This document shows, piece after piece, positions 1 to 11,248 of a stretch of 64,000 bases of DNA. This DNA is from Porpolomopsis calyptriformis (Eukaryota; Basidiomycota; Agaricomycetes; Agaricales; Hygrophoraceae), in NCBI GenBank assembly GCA_951640195.1, contig OX621164.1, positions 1,717,098-1,781,097 of the forward strand. Reading direction: 5' to 3'. The position numbers were made by a program, and so were the translations under genes. The first letter of the stretch is position 1. Each line of letters begins with the position of its first letter. The notes under the pieces are model-generated. The model searched no databases, had not been told where the DNA came from, and worked only from the letters and a program-made list of their open reading frames with translations.

Positions 1-675
1 GGGAGGGGAAGTCGGGGGGGGTGAAACGAAGTACGCCTTTGCGAGGTGGGTGAGGAGGACTGGTGGATAGGCCGTTAGGTGGATAAGTGCGGAAGAGAAA
101 GTCGGTTGGACTAAGAGCGTGATCAACTCCGAGGGCGAGAGGAGGTGGAGAACCAACCGAGATGGGTCTGTGTGTGTGCATGCGTGATTCAGCAGGCTGT
201 TCCGGTAGGGAAGGCTGAAGGAATACCTGAGCGGACACGAATTTTGGAGAGTAGTTCGCGTAAGAACTGGTATGTCTGCGAGAGAGAGCCTATATCTGAG
301 GCAAGGGTGTCGGCAGAATCTATAATCAGGTCCAATGGTCCACTAGAAGGTGCTGTCGAATGGCTCAGGACAAGATCCACGAAGCGGTTTAAACTTACCC
401 GCGTCCAAAGCCGACAGAATTTCTTTGCGAGGGTCTGACCAGTCATCAGAGTATTTGGGAACTTTGTCTAAGAGATTGTACACGTCAAGAGACGGATTGG
501 ATGTTGTGAGGCAAGATGGTGGGTAGAGGAGAGAGAACAACAAAGTACGGTCGCTCTTGCTCGCGATAAAGTCACGAAGGATGGGTAAACTTGATTGTGC
601 GGCAGAGGATTGGAAAAGAATGAACGGTTGGCTCACACTCGCGGATTTGGTGAGTATGTCAGGGAGTAAAGGCAT
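1..675 (-). CDS. ELP5: Elongator complex subunit Elp5 (3' end outside window)
   Basis: Elp5 belongs to the Elp4-5-6 subcomplex of Elongator, which modifies wobble uridines of tRNAs. Three exons can be read: 675-399, 352-227 and 167 to the window edge. The introns have clean ends (GTAAGT..ACAG and GTATTC..ACAG). The spliced protein starts MPLLPDILTK and carries the RecA-like strand PLDLIIDSADTLASDIG, followed by SRLVLHLLSP and LTHLAKAY, which resemble the Elp5/Iki1 fold. No Walker A is seen, as expected for Elp5. The start codon lies only 20 bp after the stop of the preceding GNAT gene on the same strand. The assignment rests on remembered family resemblance, and the C-terminus is missing. Confidence 0.72.
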
Positions 676-695
676 GGTTGTTTATAAAGAGACTG

Positions 696-1566
696 TTAAT
701 GAACGTTCATCCACTCTGCTCTCTCCAAAACTCTAGTACCAAGTTTCCACCCAAATACCCCAACCGTCTCTGTGTGTTCTTCGAGGTAAAATCCAGCCGA
801 TCGCAGACTCTGCTGTGTGTACCGCATCAGCGGCGAGTCGTCAGCCTTGATCCGTTCGAGCGAAGAATCGGCGTCGAATGCGTGTCGAACGGCATGTGCG
901 AGCAAGTCGTCCTGAACACCGCTTCCGCGGTAGGGTTCGTCGACGTAGAAGTGGCGTATCACCGCGATTGACGACGACTTCTGCTTCTCGTCCTTTTTAT
1001 TTTTGGAAGGAACTTGGTCGGATATGAACTCCAGGGTTGCATCTAGAGCAAGCAGACCGACGAATTGTTCGTTGAATTCCAGAATCCATAATCCAGAAGA
1101 CGGCGAATGAGAGTAGTAAGAACGAATATCAATCATGTCCCGGCGACGGAGAGCGTCTTGGGTACGTTTTTCAAAGTAGGGTCGATTCAGCCTATTGGCC
1201 GTCAGAACGCATCTCGTCCATAAAAGAACGTCACCAACCAATCGACTAAAGCCAATATCGGGACAGCCATGGCCGCAAAGGCAGGCAAAGGACGGAGATA
1301 GGCCCAATTCCCGTGTTCGGGGACGTCAGGCCACCAGTGCATGTACTCGATGAACATGCACGACAGCGCGACCCATATGCTGAGGGTCAATGGATGCGTG
1401 TAGACTGGTTTTAAGATGTTAATCCCAACTACCCCGCTTGCGAAGGAGACTCACCACGTTGATTTGCAACCGCGAGGGATTCCATGTTAGATTTTCCGAC
1501 GATGAACCGCACCTCCTTGTCGTCGGACGGTTCAAACGAACGGATGTGTGCGGTGGGCTCAACCAT
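696..1566 (-). CDS. GNAT-family N-acetyltransferase with an embedded membrane hairpin
   Basis: This is a predicted acetyl-CoA-dependent N-acetyltransferase. The C-terminal half shows the GNAT core: FVGLLALDA (beta4), IRHFYVDEPYRGSGVQDDLL (beta4-alpha3, the acetyl-CoA loop being a variant of Q/RxxGxG/A) and a final AGFYLEEHTETVGVFGWKLG. The N-terminal part starts MVEPTAHIRSFEPSDD. Between alpha1 and beta2 sit two hydrophobic segments (around LSIWVALSCMFIEYMHWW and AMAVPILALVDW), an arrangement reminiscent of NAT8-type membrane GNATs. Two introns (about 1390-1445 and about 1195-1240) join the three frames. I chose the 1566 start because it leaves a 127-bp divergent promoter to the next gene. 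The frame is also open upstream to 1704. Substrate unknown. Confidence 0.75.
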
Positions 1567-1693
1567 TCTGGATGGGCTTCCACGTTGGTTTGGCCTTGGA
1601 GAGAGAGAGAAATGAACCCGGGTATATTTTTTTCGTAAAATGGGACCTGACCTGACAAACGTTTGACCCAAGCCTTTATCTGATAAGACAACG
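1567..1693. promoter_or_regulatory. Shared divergent promoter, GNAT / dienelactone hydrolase
   Basis: 127 bp separate the two divergent start codons. There is an A/T-rich patch near 1624-1640 but no clear TATA box. It is inferred to hold both promoters. Confidence 0.4.
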
Positions 1694-3185
1694 ATGCTCA
1701 TCACCCAAACCTTTCGCGATGTCCCCAGTAACCATAATCCAACCGGCCGACCTATCAGGATCTTTGTGATCTCTCCGGTGTTGCCCAGCTATCCAGAAGC
1801 TAAATTTCCAGGTCTGCAAGAACTTGTTCAGTACAGAAACACCTAACTGATTCTCACCCAGGCGTGGTATGTTTCAGGTGTGCACCACCATGTTGAAAGA
1901 AACGTATGTGGCTGCTGATATGCCTGGAGTGAAATTTATCAAGTCACTGGCCCTGTTGAGAGGTTCGCGAGCCAAATCGCTAGTCAGGGCTATGTCGTCG
2001 GTCAGCCCACCCTGTTATTCGTAACTGTGTCCCCAACAGTCGTCAATCTAGCTTGCCCCTCGGTTTACCACGAGTTCGAAGGACCGGAACCTATTGCTTA
2101 TGATGCGGAAGGTTAGCACAGTTCTCATCATCCCACTTGCACCGTTCAGACCATAATGTCACCCTGTAGGAACGGACCGAGGGAATAAATACAAGGTAGA
2201 GATTCCGACCTGGTTTCAAAGAACGATTTTCTGATATCACAAATCGCAGATCGAAAAGGAATTGGCCGCATACGATGAGGTCGGTCCGCCAGCCGCCATT
2301 CCTCCTTGCACTGACGCCGATTACAGGATGCAAAACAAACAATTGACCTCCTAGTGTCCTTAAAGAACTGCGACGGGCGCATCGCCGGTCAGCCTGTGGT
2401 ATCCTCGGATCCCTCGATTTCAAACTGACGCCGTACTTTCTAGCCACGGGAATGTGTCTCGGAGGACATCTTGTATGTACCATTCATCGACTAGAACGCG
2501 TGCCAAACTTCTTACCCCCCATAATCTCAGGCATTCCGTGTGAGCCCCATATCCAGCCTGGTATCTACTTCCAGACAGTCGATACCTTTCCTCAGGCCGC
2601 GTTTGACTCGCGAGTTCTGGCCTCGGTATGCTTTTTCGCCACCGACATCCACAGCGCCACACTCGGGAAGGGCAAACAGGATAATTCGCTGGCCAGAGTG
2701 CGCAATGGTGATTTGACAGGAAAGGGCGAATTGGTAGTGCGTACACCTACCCTCCCCTCGTTTTCAAGCTTCTTGTTTGAACATTGCGTTCTTGCGGGAC
2801 AGATGATTTTCGGGAAACAGGTGACTTCCTCTGATTGGAGTGTGCACTGACCGGGTCAGCTATGATCTCACCAGGATACTCACGTTCCCCGCGCTGGCCG
2901 TGAACTCATACGGTCCACTCTCGACGATGCCAATGTGACCGTTTCGGTATGTGTCTCTCTGCCTTCAACCCCTGTACCACCTCCCCAATGTTCCATCACT
3001 ACCTCTAGTTTCTTGAAGTGCAGGCACAGCATGCCTTCATCCGAGACGAAAAATCCAAGGGCCGTTGGGACGCAGCTTTAACTCGAGCTTTGTTTTCCTT
3101 CATGATGGAAGTGTTCGAAAGGACTGTGGGCAGGAACCTCGGCCCACGCAAGGAGAGCAGCAAAAAGGTGGAACATATTTGCTAG
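1694..3185 (+). CDS. Dienelactone hydrolase family alpha/beta hydrolase
   Basis: This is a carboxymethylenebutenolidase-like hydrolase that would open lactone rings. The gene is split by about seven short introns. Spliced segments read in order: MLITQTFRDVPS, PSYPEAKFPGVVCFSEIYQV, TGPVERFASQIASQGYVVAC and PSVYHEFEGPEPIAYD, then GMCLGGH (nucleophile Cys at about 2453), then GKQDTHVPRAG (acid Asp) and QAQHAFIRDEKSKG (His). The Cys-Asp-His triad of the DLH family is therefore complete. The stop TAG is at 3183-3185 after KKVEHIC. Introns such as 1782-1841 (GTCTGC..CCAG) are needed to restore the frame. No signal peptide is visible, so a cytosolic location is inferred. The gene converges with TEF1, with about 200 bp between stops. 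Confidence 0.88.
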
Positions 3186-3384
3186 ATTGATTCGAGTTTG
3201 AGAAAGCTACAAAAACATTATATTTTCCTCGTCGACAATACAGCAACAGCCAACAAACTATTTGCCGTTAGCCTTGCTATGGTGAATACAAAGGACGTGA
3301 CTGCGACACATTGCAGGTATGAGTACCAAAAGTGAAGCCAGGGAAGAAAGCAGATTGGAAACAATACAATGATTCTCCGTCTAA

Positions 3385-5212
3385 TTACTTCTTCTTCGCG
3401 GCCTTCTCAGCAGACTTGGTCACTGTGAAGGGTTAAAATCAGTCCAACGTGCTTGAGCAGCGAGTAGCGAACTTACCCTTTCCACTCTTCTCGGTCTTAT
3501 CAACGGACTTGACGACACCAACGGCAACGGTTTGCCTCATGTCACGGACAGCAAAGCGACCGAGGGGCGGATATTCATTGTAGCTCTCAACACACATAGG
3601 CTGGAGAAGAATCTGAGTGTGAGACCCATGTCGCAATGAATATGGTAACCGAACCGACCTTGGAAGGAATGAGTTTGACGATGCAAACATCACCAGATTT
3701 GACGGCCTTGGGGGCTTGTTCGATGGATTTCCCGGTTCGGCGATCAATTTTCTCGATGAGCTCAGCAAACTTGCAGGCAATGTGGGCGGTGTGGCAATCA
3801 AGCACTGGCGCGTAACCGGCAGCTATTTGACCAGGGTGGTTGAGGACGATAACTTGAGCCTGGAAAGAGGCAGCCTCCTTAGCAGGGTCGTTTTTAGAGT
3901 CGGAAGCAACGTTGCCACGACGGATGTCCTTGACAGAGACGTTCCTGTGGCAATTTTGTAAGGATCTGAACGATTCCAGAAGAAACGGGAAAAATGTTAC
4001 TTGACGTTGAAGCCGACGTTATCACCAGGATTTCCCTGCTCAAGTTGCTCGTGATGCATTTCGACAGACTTGACTTCAGTGGTGACGTTTGTAGGAGCAA
4101 AAGTAACAACCATTCCGGACTTGATGATGCCGGTTTCAACACGACCAACTGGTACAGTTCCAATACCACCGATTTTGTACACATCCTGAAGAGGAAGGCG
4201 AAGAGGCTTGTCGTGAGGGCGAGATGGCGGTTCTATGGCATCGATGGCATCAAGGAGTGTCTTGCCCTTGACGGCGCCTGCTTTGGTCTCCCTTGTCCAG
4301 CCTTTGAACCATGGCATGCTGGAGAAAGGACCAGAGGATCAACACTGCAGTCTACTAATGAAAAACCAAATTGGCGCACTTTGAAGACTCCTCCAACATG
4401 TTGTCACCGTGCCAACCAGAGATTGGGACAAAAGCAACAGCCTTGGGGTTGTATCCGACCTTCTTGATGAAGGTGGATGTTTCCTTGACAATTTCGTTGA
4501 AGCGATCCTCGCTCCACTAGAAAAAATTTCAAGACACATGTTTTGTATGGAAATGCGAGAGAGCATACCTTGGAGGTGTCCATCTTGTTGACAGCAACGA
4601 TAAGTTGCCGCACACCGAGGGTGTAAGCCAAAAGGGCGTGCTCGCGAGTCTGTCCGTCCTTGGAAATGCCTGCTTCGAATTCACCAGTGCCGCTGGCGAT
4701 GATGAGAATAGCACAATCGGCCTGAGAGGTGCCAGTAATCATGTTTTTGATGAAATCCCGATGACCGGGGGCATCAATAACCTAAGATGGAGAGTCCTGT
4801 AAGGGTGCGACAAGAGTGCGGGAGCAGATCACTGACGGTAACCATGTATTTTGGGGTCTCGAACTTCCAGAGGGCAATATCAATGGTAATGCCTCGCTCG
4901 CGCTCAGCCTTTAGCTTATCAAGGACCCATGCTGCGTGGGAAGAAATGAGAGGAAGTACTCTGCCAAGAGGGGTGTTACCAACTGACCGTACTTGAAGGA
5001 ACCCTTGCCAAGTTCAGCAGCCTCCTTTTCGAACTTTTCGATAGTACGCTTGTCGATGCCACCGCACTTGTAAATCAGATGTCCAGTGGTGGTAGATTTG
5101 CCGGAATCGACGTGGCCGATGACTGCGATGGGGATTATCAGTCAAGGAGAGCCGAGCGGGATCGATAAGAAGACGAACCGACGACGTTAACATGAAACTT
5201 GTCCTTTCCCAT
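3385..5212 (-). CDS. TEF1: Translation elongation factor EF-1 alpha
   Basis: This is the GTPase that delivers aminoacyl-tRNA to the ribosomal A site. Exons in order encode [12 protein letters not shown], the P-loop [64 protein letters not shown] (G3), VNKMDTSK (G4), [29 protein letters not shown] and the basic tail [10 protein letters not shown] before TAA at 3385-3387. At least seven introns interrupt it, as usual for basidiomycete TEF1. The expected length is about 460 residues and all parts are present. The upstream region has long pyrimidine tracts on the coding strand, typical of very highly expressed fungal genes. Confidence 0.97.
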
Positions 5213-5565
5213 TTTTTTAGGTAGCTGGATACGATAAGAAATGTCAGGAGCGCCGAAGAGAAAAGCGGGGAGAAGAAAAAAAAGGAGGTGGTGAAGACGA
5301 CGACATCGGGAGGGAGAGTGAGTCATCCATTAGAGACGCGAAGAAGATAGGAGGAGAAGAGAATCGAAAGAGAAAGAGGAGGAAGTATAGACTGACTTTG
5401 ATAGGCGAGAAAAGGAGGAAAAGAGGATTTGTTCGTGGTGGAAGAGAATGAAGCTGGGTTCGGGGTTGTTATCACCTTTTATCGATGGCTGTTTGTGACT
5501 AGGAAATTGGTTTTATTTTTATTTTTATTTTTTATTTTTATTTATTTATAGACTTATCGCGCTCG
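5213..5565. promoter_or_regulatory. TEF1 upstream region and kinase 3' region
   Basis: At 5325-5440 the coding strand of TEF1 is almost pure C/T, a strong fungal promoter or leader feature. At 5511-5551 lies an A/T simple repeat of the form (T4-6 A)n. Read on the minus strand it contains several AATAAA-like hexamers just after the kinase stop at 5566, so it probably also serves as the kinase polyadenylation region. No open gene is seen here. Confidence 0.5.
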
Positions 5566-7779
5566 TTAATCAATTAGAGTGCTACTCCCACTGAGAAAGC
5601 GAGATCGTATGATCTGCTCAAAACTAGGTCGCGCACTCACTTCCACCTGGAGACACGCCCGTACCAATCCAGCCGCGTCTCCCAGTGCTCCGCCTCCATC
5701 GGCCTCCTCACCCTCCCTTTCTTTGCCATCTGCGCATCGCTCGTCAAGAGCAATAGAGGCATTCGCAAATGGCGACTCTAGCCCTTCTTGCGCTTCAGCC
5801 GAAGTCATAAAGGGGCACTCTCCTGTCAGCAGAACATACCCCACAACCCCAAACGCCCACACATCTTGTTCTTTTCCGTAATACCGCTCCCCTCGCAAGA
5901 TTTCAGGTCCAGCGTAATCCAATCTGGCAACAGTGCCGACCATTCAACCGAAAAACTAGGCAGTTGGGAAGCTACTCACGTGCCGCTGAATGTATCCCAG
6001 CCGTGTTTCCTCACGAGACCCGAGCTTCCGAAATCGATCAGAATGCATCGACCCCCTGCGCCAAGCACGACATTTTCATCTTTCACATCACGGTGGACTA
6101 CAATATCCATTTTGAGCCTTGTGATCGCATTCGCAATTGCCAGAAACTCACCAATTCCCCGAGCATGGAGGAAAGACAAAGCATCCGCCATCTGGCCAAG
6201 ATAGCTCCTCACAGAACTCGAAGGGAGACCTTGCGGGTAGCTTTCTACCAAGTCGAACAGATCAGTTGGAGGCGGCAACTCGCCAGGTTGTTGGACCGGG
6301 GTAATCGATGGCAAAATAAGGTAGTAATAATGATCGTCCTCGAAAAAGTCAAGTAATGGGCAGATATTCGGGTGACCTTTGACGAGGGAGCCTTCTATCC
6401 ATGTATCGTCGCCTCTTGCATCAGATTCTAGTCTACAATTGCATTCGATTGCGTTGTTTGGGTGTTGATAACATGTCAGTTGCTGTGATGAATAATGTCG
6501 AGATGGATCCCATGGTCGGCGTGGTGGTAATACATAAGACGTGGATGAAATGGCAGACATGACGTAGATTTCGATTGGAATAGTCCCATGACTGGGATGT
6601 TTCTTCCAGCAATCAGCCAGGATTCGGGATTTGATGATTTGTTTGATGATCAGAGAGGGCTACTCCAATAGTTGAGATGTCGTTGGAGATCAAGTGTGAA
6701 TGTCTCTCACCCCCAGGGAACCATCACTCTCGATTTCTTTACCTCTCTTGACGAGACCATATGCTCCTCGTCCTATTTCACCTTCAATTACAAATTCGGA
6801 AATGCTTCGTGCTCCAAGGAACGACTTTTCTGGGAAAGGAGATGGTGCTCCGGTGCTGGCGCCAGTACTAGCCAGACTGTTCGTATTTCCGGAATGGTGA
6901 AGGGATGTCGATAATAGGGGGGGAGTGGAAGGGGGTTCCATAGGGGCGATCAATACACGTCCGGCAACCAGCGAAACACGCTGCTGGGATGACCGACGAC
7001 GGGGGCGAGGGGAAGAAGGAGAGGATGGCGAACGTGGAGGCATGTATCGACGAAAACCAGAAGGAGGTGTCGTGGCAACTGATGTGCGCGGGCTGGGGGA
7101 GCGTGGGGGAGATCGAACCGGTGAAATGGAAAGTGGCTCAGCGGTGAAAGGAGAGGTGGCAAAGACAATAGGGTCAGTAGGGGTAACGATTGCGTACGGA
7201 GAGACGACGTGTGAAGCAAACCCATGATTGCGCCTAGTCAAATGGGGTTCATCCGAATCAGAGGGTTCTGGCTGACATACGGATTCCCGAGCCCGGATGG
7301 GTAGGTTGACTCCCTCCCTGTGTGGGGTCCAATCGAATCCACGACCTATGGAGGTGACGCCCCAGCTGTTAACGCTAGCTGCTCGGTAAAACAATGTGGG
7401 TCCCTGGTCTTTCCAGTCGTCGCCATCGAAGGTGAGATCTACAGCAGCCGACAACATAGACACTAAGAAAACGCTACCCGGGCAGTCGAAGGACTTCCTT
7501 CAGTATGAGAGTGCTCCGAGAGGGTGCGAGTGGTCGTTCAGATCACAATCCGCACAAAGAGATTCCCACGGAATTCCGTAAACGAGCTGCCACCGGGAAT
7601 AAATAAATGTCAATATACCTGCTGTACCGTAGAATCTTGGCATTGTCCTTCAAGTCCTCGAAGCTGTAAGTATGAACCTTCTGTGCATCACTGGCATCAA
7701 CAATTGGATGCGGGGAGCTTTTAGTCTTCCGGGAAGGAGATTTTGGGCGATTGGATGCTGATGGATGGATGGATCTCAT
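5566..7779 (-). CDS. PASK-like (PSK) serine/threonine protein kinase without PAS domain
   Basis: A Ser/Pro-rich, probably disordered N-terminal half (about 7460-6850) precedes a kinase domain. Seen in order: gly-rich loop IGRGAYGLVKRGKE, lysine strand PSLIIKQIIKSRILADCWKK, HPNICPLLDFFEDDHYYYLI, HARGIVHRDVKDENVVL (catalytic HRD variant), ILIDFGSSGLV (DFG), FSGTLDYAGPEIL and QDVWAFGVVGYVLLTGECPF. The DFGS and GT.DYA.PE pattern is that of PAS kinases (Psk1/PASK, CAMK group), which link carbon status to metabolism, but I find no PAS domain upstream. Introns at about 6561-6690, 6115-6165 and 5930-5990 were needed. The 5' end is uncertain: a first exon beginning at 7779 (MRSIHPSASNRPK) may splice to the exon containing the internal ATG at 7463, or translation may start at 7463. 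The neighbouring eL32 start is 78 bp away. Confidence 0.75.
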
Positions 7780-7857
7780 CCTGGATGCGCTTCACAGTTC
7801 TCTTTCAACGGCTATGGGATCTGTGATCTGACATTGTGCCGGATTTTCTCAGACCAT

Positions 7858-8464
7858 ATGGCTCTCAAGATCCCCATCGTCAAGAAACGTACAACAAAAT
7901 TCAAGTTTGTGGTCCTGCGTCGTCATTAGCGGAGCTCTCTATTTACCTCCTTACTTTAGACGTCACCAGTCTGACCGCTATCACAGCGTAAAAGAAGCAT
8001 GGCGGAAACCTAAGGGTATCGACAACAGAGTAAGGCGTCGCTTCAAGGGTCAGACACCCATGCCGAAAGTATGTCCAGATGATATGTTTTCACGCACAAA
8101 GCTCATGTTCGTGATCAGATCGGCTACGGAAGCAATGCAAAGGTATTTTCGGTCCCGCTCTGCATCCTGGTTGGTGCTTGACACCTGGTTTACCAGACTC
8201 GTCATCTGCTCCCAAACGGCCTCAAAAAGTTCTTGATTAACAACGTCCGGGAGGTCGATCTCCTTCTGATGCATAACAAAACATTTGCGGCCGAAATTGC
8301 CCACGGCGTGAGCAGCCGGAATCGCATAGCCATTCTAGAGAGGTTCGCCCTCCAATTTTCGTTTGATTTTCCTCCTTGACTAAAATTTACATTGAACCCA
8401 AAGGGCAAAGGTACTTGGCGTGAAGGTAACCAATCCAGCCGCACGTCTGCGAACAGAAGAGTAG
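7858..8464 (+). CDS. RPL32: 60S ribosomal protein eL32
   Basis: Structural protein of the large cytosolic subunit. Five exons give [100 protein letters not shown] and [20 protein letters not shown], ending ARLRTEE and TAG at 8462-8464. This matches eL32 along its entire length. Introns are 45-60 nt with standard ends (for example GTTTGT..TTTAG after the 16th codon). The gene is transcribed away from the kinase, with only 78 bp between start codons. Confidence 0.97.
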
Positions 8465-8553
8465 ATTTTCTTCGTGTACCCATGACGCACATTTTATATA
8501 TCGCCGTGACGCCGATCCCTTAGCCAGATTAGATAAGACTGAGAACCTTTGTA

Positions 8554-9899
8554 ATGACTACCAGGCAAGGAATCTCACTATTGCTCCTCGAAGAGTACCA
8601 GCTGAAATCAGGACAGACGAGCCACCCATGCTAATTCTTGGTACACAGGCAGTGGTACTTCCTTTGAGTAGGAACCCTCGAGAGCGCTCCTTTACTTTCT
8701 ATTTCAGGCCGTACCCTAAACTCTGAACTGGCATCTTGGCTGAGAGCCGTAGATCCATCCGATCGAGAGGACTTCATCCCGCCTATTAAAGGGTGCAAAG
8801 CTATTATAGCCCCGTCAGTCCTCATCTTTAACCGATCTGCCTCAAGCATACTGATATTGAGTGGCTCAGCCACGCTGGGTATTCCTACTCCGGACCCGCA
8901 GCGGCGTGGGCATATAAGAGCATAGACACCACCGGAATGTATGCTCTAGTCCCTATTTCTGCACCCCTCCCACATATTTAAATTCCAGTAAACGGGTATT
9001 CATCCTCGGCCCCTCACACCACATTTACCTTGATGGTTGTGCCCTCTCAAAATGCCAGGAATATCAAACACCCATCGGGAATTTACCTTTGGATCTTGAT
9101 AGTAAGCTTCGATACTTATCATCCCTTCATTTTCTTCTCAATTCCACAAAGCAATAAAGGAACTTCGAGGGACAGGTCAGTTCACTGACATGAGCCTTCG
9201 GACCGATGAAGATGAGCATAGCATCGAAATGCACCTCCCATACGTCCGCAAAGTATTCGAGGGGTGAATCCACTGATCGCTTAACTTCCCTCCTCACTAA
9301 GATATAATCTGTTCAAGGTTGGATATCTCTATCGTCCCTATCCTGGTTGGGGCGGTCAGCCAGGACAAGGAATCTAATTTCGGACGGCTTCTGGCACCAT
9401 ACTTAATTAGAGATGACACGTTCTGCGTCGTCTCGAGCGATTTTTGTCACTGGTGGGTTCACCAGTGCTCTCTACAGGGCGAGCTGTAGACGGGTTTTTC
9501 TTTAGGGGAACAAGATTCTCTTACACTTACTACTACCCCGAGCCCCCTCCGACTGACACCCCGGCGATCCACCTGTCGTCTACTTCGCTGTCATCCACGT
9601 TATCCACGTATCCTATCCATGCATCCATTACCGCACTAGACCGTGAGGCGATGGACCTATTGACATTACCCCCTTCCAGTGCGCCCGAAGCTCACGACAA
9701 GTTCACGGAATACTTGGCTAGTACGAAGAACACTATATGCGGACGACACCCTATCGGCGTCCTGCTCGGTGCGATGGCGGCAGCGGAGCAGCAGGGTCGA
9801 GCGTCCAGGATTAAGTGGGTGAGATACGAGCAAAGTAGTCAATGCTTGGATATAAACGACTCAAGCGTAAGTTATGCAAGCGCCTTCGCTGTATTCTAG
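8554..9899 (+). CDS. MHO1: MEMO1/Mho1 family protein
   Basis: MEMO family proteins have a class III extradiol dioxygenase-like fold. Human MEMO1 binds copper and acts in redox and motility signalling. Spliced segments: [135 protein letters not shown] and [20 protein letters not shown]. The conserved PHAGY, GPSHH, SSDFCHWG and YEQSSQC signatures are all present. The first exon is only 11 nt (8554-8564). Its intron, 8565-8616, begins GCAAGG and ends GACAG: a GC-AG intron, required to keep frame. About seven more introns follow. The gene converges on the histidine phosphatase. Confidence 0.93.
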
Positions 9900-10001
9900 G
9901 AAGAACCTGTGTCTCTATGCTGCGATTTCTATAAATTGCTGTTGAGGTGGAGTTGACAACCGACGGGTTCATCCACGTCGTTCTCCGAACCTGGTATCCC
10001 G

Positions 10002-11072
10002 CTATGATGAATGACCTAGGCATTGCGCGGCGCGGTAAGGTTGAGGGTGGAGGAATGAATTAGAATGACTAGCCTGCCCGCCCGCGATTTCGATATCCTC
10101 GAACCCCCAATCTCTCAAACTGCCCTCTTTCAGATGACTCCCGTCGCTCAAACGTTTGGCTTCCCAACCGCCGAACGATGTTCGGGCATCGCCCGTGCGC
10201 ACGAGTTCGGTCAGAGAGCAACAGCCCACTCTCACGGACAGGCTCCTGTCCGCCAAGAGCGTCCTGACGAGCGCGGCAACCGTCGCGGCATGGCTCATGA
10301 GCAGGATGCGCTTGTGGCAAGAGTCGGACCGGCTGCCGCCGCCGCGTTCTACCGTCGGGATGAAGGCCTGCCAGAACCCGGCGGCGCGGGCGTGGACCTC
10401 GTCGAGGTCTTCCCCTTTGCGTGACGGATACCATACCGAGCACCAGGAATCGTCGATCTCGGGGAAATAGGCTCGGAGAGAGGAAGCTGAACCGGGGCGG
10501 GGGTGGAGACCGGTGCCTGGGACGGCTGGAGAGTACCATTCTGAGAGTCCTGGGAGGATGGGTAAGGGTTATAGTACACTCAATATGGCGTCGCGCACCG
10601 TGCTCGACGAATATGGGTATGTCTAGGGCGGTGGCAATGGGTTTGGCGGTTTGGATGCAGCGGGCTGAATAGTTTATTAGACTCTCGTTACAGTTCAGGT
10701 TATGAGATGAACGGACTGTAGGGCGAGGAGAAAATCATAGTTGGCCTCTCCTCGATGGGCATGGCAAGGAAGTGATCAGCCAGTTCTTGAGCCTGAGCCT
10801 AGGTATGAAAGAACATGATTTGATAGTAAGATAGTCCAGAGGGCGACAACGAACTACACCGAAAGCTGCTAATGGTGGGTCGCGAGGGAGGCCGGTCTCG
10901 TTCTGCCTTTTGGGTCGGTAGAGATAAGGTTGAGAGGGATAGATCTGGAAGAGAACTCACCAGTTTGTGGTGACCCAGTTCACTCGGAAACCTAGGGATT
11001 TTGATTGATAACGGGGAGGAGAAATTGAGGGGAAATTTTACCATGTCTCGCGATGTAAATGGTTTCAATCAT
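10002..11072 (-). CDS. Histidine phosphatase (phosphoglycerate mutase-like) family protein
   Basis: The histidine phosphatase fold begins MIETIYIARHGFRVNWVTTN, where RHG holds the phospho-accepting histidine. It continues GLPRDPPLAAFGAQAQELAD, ERPTMIFSSPYTRCIQTAKP, IATALDIPIFVEHGTGLHPR, YFPEIDDSWCSVWYPSRKGE and DLDEVHARAAGFWQAFIPTV, then RILLMSHAATVAALVRTLLA, which carries the second catalytic histidine in SHAAT. The second arginine (SPYTRC) and both histidines are in place. Five or more short introns join the frames. It resembles the fungal group of broad-range or C6-linked phosphoglycerate mutase-like phosphatases related to UBASH3 and TFIIIC tau55. The substrate cannot be told from sequence. 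The last exon (after IEIAGGQ) is less certain. Confidence 0.86.
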
Positions 11073-11248
11073 GGGCGGATGGCTGCAAACGGTATGTACA
11101 ATGATGCGGGGTTCATTTCAACAAATAAGATCACTACCCAGTAAAAGAAAAGAAAAGATATCTGCTCAGTCTTTGGATGTCAAACAAAAAGAAAAAAAAT
11201 CAGAGCAAGAGAACGGAGGGCTTTAGGTAAATATGCTAGATGTCAAAT

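Noticed and set aside
10065..10539. Several long Arg/Pro-rich frames on both strands
   Set aside because: GC-rich shadows of the histidine phosphatase exons.
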